A DNA stretch of 64,000 nt, from contig JAKTNV010000067.1 of NCBI GenBank assembly GCA_022747635.1, forward strand, positions 777,001 through 841,000, given 5' to 3'. The position numbers were made by a program, and so were the translations under genes. Source of the DNA: Hetaerina americana. Lineage: Eukaryota; Arthropoda; Insecta; Odonata; Calopterygidae. Below the pieces are notes generated by a model, which worked only from the letters and a program-made list of their open reading frames with translations, made no database searches and was not told the origin of the DNA. Shown here one piece after another: positions 57,401 to 64,000 of this stretch; positions within the stretch are counted from its first letter, which is position 1; every line of letters starts with the position of its first letter.

Positions 57401-60356
57401 ATTAATTATTACATTAGAATCCTAATAGTTATCTGACAATCCTAAGATTAATTAAAATGTAATAGTCGGAGAGTAATAAAGATTTTAATTTTAAACTTTT
57501 TTTTAAATTTTTACTTTTAATGATAAACTATCACATAAAAATTCTATATGAATAAAGTTTAGAAAATTTTTCCTGATGCTTTTTGTGTATATTGTCGTAA
57601 AGGATATAGTTCATGTGGTGCATGTATGCCTGATGAAAACATGATTTATAACAAAATGGGCCTCGTTCAAAATATGATTAACCCTGAAATTCCATGTCAT
57701 AATTTGTGTAGTTATGCCAATAAATTGCACTTTTAGTATCGATGTCTTGCTGCTGGTTAGTTTCATAGATTTTCATGTGCCAGAAATTTCTTGGGTATAT
57801 ATCAAATATTCAGGTGGTCTACTAACTTTGAGAATAGGTAAATAATGGTAAACTAAGGTATGCTCTTCTGGGCATTTAGTAGGTGTTCTAGAATACTTTG
57901 TTTTCGACTAATTCTAAGAAAGAATATTCCTAGTTTGTATTATCTCATTAAAAAACCTCCTGGTAGCTAGGTATAATTGGTTGAGAGTTATGCTTTATAT
58001 GTACAAGTATTTTCCGAATGATGCCATTTGTGATTTTTATTATTTGGCATAATGGCATTGTTCTCCTTCATCCCCCTCAATCCAATCCACCATTAGCCTC
58101 CTCCATTTGCGCTGCAAAGATTCCCTTGTGATTGTGACCAATGTCTTAGAATCCTCTCGATTAATGACACCAATATACTATGTATATAGTATGTATTTTC
58201 AATTACAATGGCAAATTCTTCCTGCACCATTGTTTGCAATTCTTATTCAAGAATGTTATCTTTGGTGTAATCAGCAAATAGCCCTCGAATATTTGTGGAA
58301 TTTCTTGAGGGGTATGTAACTGAATCTCTGAATATAGATTTATTGAATGAAGTTTTATTGGTGAATGCCGTTGGAAATTGGGAAACTCAGCAGCAGACAT
58401 AAAGTATGTATCATTGCTTACAGGATGACGTTCGATGAGGGTTAGAAAGAAACTTTTCACTTCCACAGTAAAGATTTAATATTTTACGACCATGGTTTCC
58501 ATGCTGTGCATCATTGAAACCATGCTCGTGAAATATTAAATCTTTATTGTGGAAGTGAAAAGTTCCTTTTTTACCCTCATCATGAAGGAATTCCACAAAG
58601 TTAAACCTAACGCTGTTATGTTTATGATGACATTTAATGTGTATCAATCAGAAAGTTTTATGTTTTTAATAATGAAATTAAGAGAGAGTGTAAAGAAGTC
58701 TCGCATTATATGAATTCAATGTAGGGCAGTAAATAGCATGGTAAGTTGTAAGTTGAGATGGGACTTAAAGAATTAATTAATTGAAAAATTGTCATGATGG
58801 TAGCTACAGATTATTAGTTTTTATGATTTCGTAAAATATAATATTTAAAAATGAAGTGCCAAGAATGAAATGCTGGGACCTTCATGAGGAATATAGTTCC
58901 ATTTCTCAAACTGACGAGTCATTTGACATGGCCTTGGAATCTTCACTGCATACAGGGTCTGCCAATGACTATAAGTGGTGAAGCACTTATTGCTTAACAT
59001 TCATAATTTAGTGTGTAGATCTGAGTTTTGTATTAAAGCCAAGGCTATAATAAAAGAAACACTTGGAAATGGATCTTTAGCTCCAAGGTTTACCATCTGC
59101 CCTGAGGTTGAATATGATATTGAGTAAATCATAGAACTCTTTGCTTGCTTTATTCCAGATGCAAGGCACACCAGTAATGTGATGGTGTTTTACTGTAAAC
59201 ATACATTCCATGAAGAATGTTTTCCACTTCTTGACAGTCAGGTCAGTGCTTAAATTTGGCATGTTTTTTTCTGCTTGCTGGCTTGGTAGCAGGTGAGTAG
59301 AGCCTGGGGACTAGGGTTTTAATTCAATTAATGTTGGTTGGTTAGGGTTACTAAACCCTAGCCTTGTAAGTTTATGGCTTGTAGAAATTTCTGGGAAACT
59401 GCTGGCATCATTTGGAAAGCAACTAGCGCCTGTACTTAGAATGAATAACTTTCAGGTATTGCAGAACTTAGCACAAGATAAACCGTACCTTCACGCAATT
59501 GAATAAATAGGGGCACTGGTGTTTATTTGGTTTCTATTTAAATTTAATCTTTATATTCTCATGGAGCTGCATACTGCAGGTAAAAAAATCGAAATGAATT
59601 GGCATCTTAATGTGACTTGTCTTTCAATTAATAAGAAGGATACATACTCCAAAGATATGGTTTCAATGAGCAAAGACATTGGTTTTCTGAAATGTTTTGA
59701 ATCCACTCCAGACAGTCATTTCATAAATTTTCATTGTATTTTTTTGTAACTAGTGCTCATATTGATAGATTAGCTCAGCGGTCAATAGCGTCATTTAAAA
59801 AGTGTGTGGTTATAAAAGCCTAATTATATCAAACCATGTGTGGGTTCTAAAAATCTTACTTTATGAAATTAAAATTGAAGCTATTAAGCCTCTAAATATT
59901 GACTCTGCTACTCTTCCCAAATTGTAGAAAGATGAGTAATGCCCTTTGAAAACAATCATTTGTCTTGGCCTCTATTTTCTTGCAGTTGTTCATGATATTG
60001 TCAAAGTAAAACATTTTTGTGTTTTAATATGTTTGTGTGGGCTTTGGTGCAATGGGTAAATTATAATTTTGTGTGACATCAAGTACTGCCCAGTAGTTCA
60101 TTTAAAATCCTTGCTTCTCTAAAGGTCTATCAATAAATCCATAGTTGGTACACAGTTTAATAGACTAAAACTCTCTGCCAGAAATGGAGTGGTATTCATT
60201 AAATGGGTTTATGATCTATGTAATTATTTATTCTGTTTGCATCAATAATTGTCATGGGCTTTGAAAATTATTTTTATTCCTTTACAGAATTGTGGTATAT
60301 GCCATTCTCAAAAAAATCCTAGTTCTCACCATTCATCTTCACCATGCAGGAAATGA
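36487..60356 (+). CDS. Vps41: vacuolar protein sorting-associated protein 41 (HOPS subunit)
   Basis: Nineteen exons give one frame of 944 codons: 36487-36540 (uncertain), 36641-36784, 36865-37023, 37165-37288, 37797-38040, 39963-40159, 41038-41301, 44667-44772, 44912-45066, 45397-45575, 49306-49556, 50772-50958, 51483-51678, 51789-51929, 53620-53756, 55610-55709, 57248-57292, 59159-59241, 60288-60356. All phases fit. Vps41 is the HOPS subunit that tethers late endosomes, autophagosomes and lysosomes through Rab7/Arl8; Drosophila light is its orthologue. Seen: an acidic Ser-rich N-terminus before EPKLKYARL, an N-terminal propeller ([23 protein letters not shown]), a clathrin-heavy-chain-type helical repeat ([24 protein letters not shown]) and a C-terminal RING from about residue 880 (ICGACN..., [15 protein letters not shown]). 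Slightly longer than the human protein. Exon 1 has a weak donor (GTTGAG) and fits only by phase. Confidence 0.93.
41418..41760 (+). pseudogene. LINE (RTE-like) RT relic in Vps41 intron
   Basis: Reads [40 protein letters not shown] and AQVPVG, then jumps to [20 protein letters not shown] and [20 protein letters not shown]. The RT palm between LYMSQTAQV and the YLGSVL block, including FADD, has been deleted. It lies in the intron between exons 41038-41301 and 44667-44772. Confidence 0.75.
41931..41970 (-). ncRNA. candidate hammerhead ribozyme in left Penelope terminal repeat
   Basis: On the minus strand: GTAC, CTGATGA (41966-41960), a helix II hairpin ATGC/GCGT with loop TTGA, GAAA (41944-41941), the palindromic helix III ACCGGT, a T as cleavage nucleotide, then GTAC. 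The two GTAC segments can form helix I. The base of helix II has a T/T mismatch. It has the same sense as the element's genes. Confidence 0.6.
42104..42640 (-). pseudogene. Penelope GIY-YIG endonuclease segment
   Basis: A 178-codon minus-strand frame: an N-terminal part [20 protein letters not shown], then [20 protein letters not shown] and [14 protein letters not shown]. This is a Penelope-type GIY-YIG endonuclease preceded by a small Cys motif (CGDCG). The end, [17 protein letters not shown], lies in the terminal-repeat region and is duplicated in the inverted right-hand copy. The frame overlaps the RT frame by 22 bases in another register, implying one frameshift in what is normally a single polyprotein. 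Confidence 0.85.
42619..43437 (-). pseudogene. Penelope reverse transcriptase (5'-truncated)
   Basis: The minus-strand frame reads [40 protein letters not shown], a catalytic [13 protein letters not shown], and [20 protein letters not shown] further on. YVDD, the TNIP block and GSPLSP identify a Penelope-clade RT. The N-terminal part of the ORF is missing: homology stops at about 43437, immediately beside the inverted terminal copy. A frameshift at its C-terminus separates it from the endonuclease. Confidence 0.87.
43772..43815 (+). ncRNA. candidate hammerhead ribozyme in right (inverted) Penelope terminal copy
   Basis: On the plus strand: GTAC, CTGATGA at 43776-43782, ACGC/GCGT hairpin, GAAA at 43798-43801, then CCAGTT and GTGC. 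Compared with the left copy, helix III (ACCAGT for ACCGGT) and helix I (GTGC for GTAC) each carry a substitution, so pairing is weaker. Opposite in sense to the element's ORFs. Confidence 0.5.
43870..44666. other. Vps41 intron remainder, no feature seen
   Basis: AT-rich, CpG-poor intronic sequence between the Penelope element and exon 44667-44772. Confidence 0.4.
45576..47900. other. Vps41 intron, no gene seen
   Basis: Non-coding intron sequence. A minus-strand stretch around 46990-47110 contains AGTTCAATACC in a B-box-like context and could be part of an old tRNA-derived repeat; this is weak. Other frames show no homology. Confidence 0.35.
47915..48640 (-). pseudogene. LINE (RTE-like) RT relic, palm to C-terminus
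   Basis: The minus strand shows [20 protein letters not shown] and KMLKTL (catalytic FADD), then [29 protein letters not shown] and [16 protein letters not shown]. That is the order of an endonuclease-RT from palm to C-terminal basic tail. At least two frameshifts are needed. Same family as the fragments at 5990, 34890 and 41418. Confidence 0.72.
48872..49201 (+). mobile_element. short TIR element with Tc1/mariner-type HTH remnant
   Basis: The ends CAGGGTGCGATGCCTAAA (48872) and its imperfect complement ending CACCCTG (49201) form inverted repeats; TA precedes the left end and TGTA follows the right. Inside, from about 48973, are [20 protein letters not shown] and VRAGHY, then after a frame shift [20 protein letters not shown]. 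This is a helix-turn-helix DNA-binding region of a Tc1/mariner-like transposase. No catalytic domain is present, so it is a non-autonomous deletion derivative. Confidence 0.65.
49557..50771. other. Vps41 intron
   Basis: No gene. The block near 50430-50500 (GAGGTGAG...AAACCAA) resembles the 3' part of the possible SINE at 7785-8160, suggesting a shared dispersed repeat. Confidence 0.35.
51930..53619. other. Vps41 intron, no feature seen
   Basis: AT-rich, CpG-poor sequence without recognised repeats or coding homology. Confidence 0.4.
53945..54620 (-). pseudogene. mariner transposase relic
   Basis: Read on the minus strand in changing frames: [17 protein letters not shown] and [16 protein letters not shown] near 54460-54330, then [32 protein letters not shown], and [20 protein letters not shown] near 54090-54000. 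These are linker, post-catalytic and C-terminal mariner blocks. The catalytic core between LLTPFQ and the third-Asp region is largely missing and several stops occur. It lies in the intron after Vps41 exon 53620-53756. Confidence 0.72.
54630..55609. other. Vps41 intron remainder
   Basis: No feature recognised up to the acceptor at 55608-55609. Confidence 0.4.
56035..56538 (+). mobile_element. Penelope-derived short element, degenerate ribozyme core
   Basis: Inverted repeats of 33-34 bp (56096-56129 and 56496-56528; GCACTTTTCCACTTGAT and complement) enclose a pyrimidine-rich tract (56332-56400), GTGTATAAGATGGC (56412-56425) and a hammerhead-like core. CAAATAAG at 56035-56042 and 56530-56537 is a probable target duplication, with about 50 extra bases between it and the left repeat. 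The architecture equals that of 5344-5758. No protein is encoded. It lies in a Vps41 intron. Confidence 0.6.
56442..56480 (+). ncRNA. decayed hammerhead-like core
   Basis: CCGATGA (56446-56452) replaces CTGATGA and GGAA (56467-56470) replaces GAAA; CCCGGTC then GTG follow as in the copy at 5685-5696. Two core substitutions should abolish cleavage. Confidence 0.4.
56565..56640 (+). repeat. TG/TTTG microsatellite
   Basis: Runs of TG interspersed with TTTATG and TTTG units. Confidence 0.85.
57248..60356 (+). other. Vps41: RING domain exons of Vps41
   Basis: Three small terminal exons (57248-57292, 59159-59241, 60288-60356) encode a RING-H2-like zinc finger. C-x2-C is in ICGACN, the C-x-H-x2-H/C series in [10 protein letters not shown] and the final C-x2-C in NCGICH. 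The stop is TGA at 60354-60356, followed by a Ser/His-rich tail within the last exon. The zinc ligands are complete. In the family this finger is needed for assembly with other HOPS subunits. Confidence 0.88.
58434..58581. repeat. foldback structure resembling Penelope terminal repeats
   Basis: Arms 58451-58499 and 58516-58564 are complementary with three mismatches in 49, around a 16-base centre. Weaker pairing extends the arms to about 66 bases. The right arm begins GAAACCATGCTCGTGAAAT and continues to GTGGAAGTGAAAAG. This resembles the segment from the hammerhead GAAA to the terminal repeat of the element at 56467-56512. It looks like a minimal, terminal-repeat-only member of the same group. 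It lies in a Vps41 intron. Confidence 0.6.
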
Positions 60357-60512
60357 TGCGGTCATGTTGTCTTGTTATTTTTATGTGTCTTGGCCGTGAG
60401 GAATGAATCTCCCGTGGGATATCAATCATCCTTGGGCTAAGTGTCATGCTCGGTCAATAGTGCAAATGGCCTGTTTTATGGTCTCTCTATTTGTAATTAA
60501 CTATTTGTTGTC

Positions 60513-60518
60513 AATAAA
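60513..60518 (+). terminator. Vps41: Vps41 polyadenylation signal
   Basis: AATAAA 157 bases after the Vps41 stop codon in AT-rich sequence; the first good signal downstream. Confidence 0.6.
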
Positions 60519-62300
60519 TTGCAATTTTATTATGAAACAACCAACAGGTATTTGTGCAGTGTCAGCTGATCTGGTTACCTGATCTGACCTGACCGGATGA
60601 TTCTCAAGTATTTCATGTAGCTTGAGGAACTAGGAGAAGTCTTGGTGCTCGATTCGAAATGATCTCAATTTGCCAGTCAGTGGTTTTTGACAACTCCTGA
60701 CAAAGCATTCCTTTTGATACTTCCATGAAATGTTTACATTGTGGGACCAATTTTATAGTCTGTATACATTGTATTGAACTCATCCTTCTCAGTGGGAAAG
60801 GGAGGAAATCGCAGCAGCCAAGCTTTAACTGGTTCCTTGCTGACTGTGTGTGCACTAAGAAGCTGGGGAAGTGCAACTATTATTTTCACAAACTAAATAT
60901 CATTGCCACATTCACAAATTCCTCCTGAAATCACCATTGAAAACCGCTAACCATTGTCTAGCACGTTAGATATGGCGTAAAACTTTTATCAATGAGATGC
61001 TAAATGAAACAGGAGCAATGGGCTTCCATGGCCAATGTCTGAATCTGGATCCCAACTTTGCCATTGGCTGAGTGACATTGAGTATCATCTAAATACGAAT
61101 GTATGATGGTGATGCAATTGCAACCAATATTCACAACTTAATGCTGTTCTCAAATATTGTTTTGCATTTTAAGTGGGTTTTCTATCCTTGAATGGAGAAA
61201 AAATCATATACTAGTTCTCATCACATGGGAATTGTCATGTTGCTTTCATTTCATGGCTGAGATATCAGGATGTCTATGCATATTATCAATAACGATGCTG
61301 TGTTTAGTATGTGGCATTCTGCTGCCATCTGTGGCCCACAGAAGAATTGAAAAATAGCTATGGAGCACACTCATTACTGCTTAGCAAAAATAGATAATTA
61401 ATACACAAGTCTATAGATGGACTACTACCAGAATTATTAATAATAATTTCAGATTGAAAAAACTAATTTCTCAAACGCAATTAAACAGTTTAGTATTTAT
61501 GCTTTTATCATATCATATTTGAAATTGGTGAGTAAATATGCTTCTTACAGGCAGTAGGAAAGGGGGCAAAATGCCAGCAGAATAGTGAGTCCATTGAATG
61601 AAGAAAATACTAGCGTGTGCATATGAAACTGACGCTATTAGTCATGCTGTTTAGAATCTCATAGTGATGGGAAAATTATGATATCATCATCATCTTGCTT
61701 ATTCAATAATGAGAATTCCATGCATAACTAGAATGCCTTGGTGATTTAGATGACTAAATTATTATACCCAATCATATTGAGATTTCATTTCATCTGATGG
61801 ATATACATTGAGCTGCAGGGGAGTAACTTTCCTTATCTGCTGGCACTAAATTAACATTATGCTCATAATTGTTGACAGGTTAGCCATGAATACATATCTA
61901 AGATCATCTGAGTCTTGAAAGATAGAAGCACTGTTTATGTATACATTTTGATTCAATGAGGTATCAATCTCCTTTTATCCCTAGTACATCCATGCCGGTT
62001 GTTCACCGACAATGGTGGACGATTGTGCCATGTACATTTCAAGGGTTATTCAATTTGCAGGGCAAAGTGCTGCTACTGCCAATTTATATGCCCTATGCAA
62101 AGTATGCATTGAATCAATATTATGAAAGAATCTCTAACAGTAGGCAAAGGGTATCATTTTAAAACTTGCCTTTAGAGTTATATTGATAGGAGAGACTTTC
62201 AAGTAGATATAGCCTCATTATTCACTGTAAATGACAGATTGTAAGGTGAGTATTTCAATCCAGGAAACTAATTACAAAGAAGAAATGGTATCAGTATGGT
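60519..62300. other. intergenic, no gene seen
   Basis: AT-rich DNA between Vps41 and the TA microsatellites. Short frames show no homology on either strand. Confidence 0.4.
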
Positions 62301-62301
62301 G

Positions 62302-62305
<4 letters not shown>

Positions 62306-62346
<41 letters not shown>
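62306..62346 (+). repeat. TA microsatellite
   Basis: An almost uninterrupted (TA)n tract ending directly at the left arm of a 59-bp palindrome. Confidence 0.9.
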
Positions 62347-62349
<3 letters not shown>

Positions 62350-62472
62350 GGGCTGACACAACATAACACAAATAGAAAAGAATAGACACATATAAAAGAA
62401 CACTTGTGAGTGTAAGTGTTCTTTTATATGTGTCTATTCTTTTCTATTTGTGTTATGTTGTGTCAGCCCATT
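62347..62472. repeat. perfect inverted repeat, 59-bp arms
   Basis: Arms 62347-62405 and 62414-62472 are exactly complementary over 59 bases, separated by eight bases (GTGAGTGT). The outer ends read AATGGGCTGACAC and its complement. No coding content. Confidence 0.9.
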
Positions 62473-62507
62473 ATTGTGCCGCTCTTATGAGTTTTTCCGG
62501 ACAATCG

Positions 62508-62510
<3 letters not shown>

Positions 62511-62601
<91 letters not shown>
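62511..62601 (+). repeat. long TA microsatellite
   Basis: About 90 bases of (TA)n. Open frames reading alternate Ile-Tyr are artefacts of the repeat. Confidence 0.95.
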
Positions 62602-62604
<3 letters not shown>

Positions 62605-62648
62605 CATATATATATATATGATTTCGTCGACGTAACACGGAAGTGCCG

Positions 62649-62861
62649 AATAATAAATTGGACTGCAACAAACAATATAGTAACACATAAAAAGATCACT
62701 CACACGTTATTTCTTGATCATTTCGACGGAAGATAGAGAAGTAAGTACTTCTCTATCTTCCGATGAAGACGGAGCAGAATTCCGTTGAAATGATCAAGAA
62801 ATAACGTGTGAGTGATCTTTTTGTGTGTTTCTATATTGTTTGTTGCTGTCCAATTTATTAT
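62649..62861. repeat. long imperfect inverted repeat
   Basis: The centre CGGAAGATAGAGAAGTA-AG and its complement (around 62727-62762) pair over 17 bases. Outer arms of about 95 bases (ending ATAATAAATTGGAC on the left and its complement on the right) match with few differences. About 20 extra bases sit on the right near 62763-62783. The right arm ends exactly where the Helitron starts. Confidence 0.8.
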
Positions 62862-62936
62862 CTATATATATAAAGGAGAGTGTTTGTTTGTATGTATGTA
62901 ATTTGTTTACTTTTTTGCTGTCATAGAAACAAAAAA

Positions 62937-63150
62937 AAAGAAATTTCTTACTTAACCGACACTTGATAATTTAGAATTATAAACAAAAACAATGGAACAT
63001 CAAAAACAATTTCTCACTTAACCGACACTTGGTAATTTAAAACTATAAACAAAAACAATTGAACATCAAATCAATATTAATAAAAATTTGAAAATCAAAT
63101 CAATATTAATAAAAAATTGAACATCAAATCAATATTAATAAAAAAACGAT
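62937..63150 (+). repeat. tandem repeats in the Helitron leader
   Basis: Two copies of a unit of roughly 62 bases (TTAACCGACACTTG... near 62950 and 63017). Three copies of an approximately 33-base unit follow (AAATCAATATTAATAAAAA at about 63066-63150). Confidence 0.75.
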
Positions 63151-63198
63151 TTTTTTATTACATTTGCTTTTTATTTTTTAGATTATAATTGCTTAACA

Positions 63199-64000
63199 AT
63201 GCCTCCAAAAAAATGTAAAGCTATTGAAAGTAATGAAGAAAGAGATAAAAGATTAGCAACGATACGTGAAAGAGTTGCAAGATCTAGAAATTCAGAAACA
63301 GCAGAACACCGCGAAGCCAGACTCCAAGAAATGAGAAACAGGGCTGCAAAAACCAGAGCCTCTGAAACACAACAACAACGTGAGGCCAGGCTTAATGATC
63401 TACGAAACCGAGCTGCAACATCCAGAGCCTCTGAAACACAACAACAACGTGAGGCTAGACTAAACGATCAACGAAACCGAGCTACAACATCCAGAGCCTC
63501 TGAAACACAACAACAACGAGAGGTCAGGCTGCAACAAATCAGAGATAGAACGAGACGTTCACGAACTAATGAATACTCCGATTTACAGTGTGAACCATTA
63601 TTCTATGACCCTCACATAGATTACGCACATCACGCCAGTATCTACATAGGAAAAATGGATTTAATTTGCCGCAATTGCCAAGCCAAAAAGTTTAAATGAG
63701 AACCTCCCGGTCTTTGCTGCAATAATGGTAAATTAAAACTTAACCAACTGGACCCATTACCACAAGAACTCTTAAAATATACAACTGGTGATACACCACA
63801 GTAAAGACATTTTCTGAGTAATATCCGAAAATACAACTCATGTTTTCAAATGACCTCATTTGGAGCCCCATCTGTTATTAATCAGCCTGGATTTCAATCC
63901 ACTTTCACAAGCACAGATATACCATAAAGCAGGATCGTTGTTGCCGTTGCCTAATCAGCAACCAAAATTTTTACAATTATATTTTATTGGAAACGACCAA
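63199..64000 (+). pseudogene. Helitron Rep/helicase N-terminus (broken, partial)
   Basis: The ATG at 63199 opens MPPKKCKAIESNEERDKRLA, followed by three near-identical 23-residue units around RASETQQQREARL (residues about 54-115) with other basic repeats before and after. Then come FYDPHIDYAHHASIYIGKMD and LICRNCQAKKFK, the Helitron N-terminal zinc-finger region. TGA at 63697-63699 interrupts it, but homology continues in the same register (EPPGLCCNNGKLKL, LKYTTGDTP). After another stop come RHFLSNIRKYNSCFQMTSFG and, at the window edge, LYFIGND. At least three stops mean it is non-functional. The rolling-circle Rep and helicase domains would lie to the right. Confidence 0.85.

Larger units (their letters stand above)
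62861..64000 (+). mobile_element. Helitron, 5' end (continues beyond window)
   Basis: The element starts TCTATATATATAAAGG at 62861 after an A, as expected for Helitrons (5' TC, insertion between A and T). A non-coding leader of about 340 bases with short tandem repeats precedes the Rep/helicase frame at 63199. The 3' end (CTRR with hairpin) lies outside the window. Confidence 0.75.

Noticed and set aside
62406..62703. Several frames encoding Ile-Tyr repeats
   Set aside because: Translation of the (TA)n microsatellite; no biological protein expected.
62937..63150. Regularly repeated units reminiscent of a CRISPR array
   Set aside because: Eukaryotic context, units directly tandem without unique spacers, located in a Helitron leader.
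1..64000. tRNA and rRNA genes
   Set aside because: No cloverleaf with intact A and B boxes and no rRNA core motif were recognised; a tRNAscan-SE and Rfam run would settle it.

Overview
The window is nuclear DNA from an animal, most probably an arthropod with a large, AT-rich, repeat-laden genome. It has split genes with GT-AG introns, three conserved animal protein-coding genes, and fossils of nearly every eukaryotic transposon class. Nothing bacterial or viral was recognised. I cannot name the species. TpG-rich, CpG-poor blocks over two housekeeping genes suggest gene-body cytosine methylation, which would argue against Diptera.

Layout. 1-1020: a reverse-transcriptase relic next to a piggyBac relic. 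1845-9809: the last three coding exons of a cytochrome b561 (transmembrane ascorbate-dependent reductase); its N-terminal exon(s) lie off the left edge. Its introns hold a mariner relic, a short Penelope-type element with a hammerhead-ribozyme-like core, and LINE debris. 9810-17200: CpG-poor DNA without recognisable genes. 17200-26660: a CpG-richer block with a full-length LINE (SGNH-type ORF1 plus an uninterrupted endonuclease/reverse-transcriptase ORF2) among older inverted copies of its own family, and a deleted mariner that keeps both inverted repeats. 26665-34192: a complete seven-exon gene that I read as the orthologue of CATIP (ciliogenesis-associated TTC17-interacting protein). One GC-rich exon adds about 425 residues, largely Glu/Gly/Ser-rich. 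36487-60356: Vps41 (HOPS complex subunit) in about 19 exons with an unbroken reading frame and a C-terminal RING; only the first exon is uncertain. Its introns carry a Penelope-like retroelement (RT plus GIY-YIG), two further Penelope-derived structures, a mariner relic, a small TIR element and LINE fragments. 62300-64000: TA microsatellites, two long inverted repeats, and the 5' end of a Helitron whose Rep/helicase reading frame is broken.

The three host genes are unrelated in function: membrane redox/iron reduction, cilium/actin, and lysosomal fusion. The most interesting non-genic signal is a family of Penelope-type elements (about 5.35, 41.85, 56.05 and 58.45 kb). They share terminal inverted repeats, a pyrimidine-rich tract, a hammerhead-like core with palindromic helix III, and a short conserved outer tail between repeat and target duplication.
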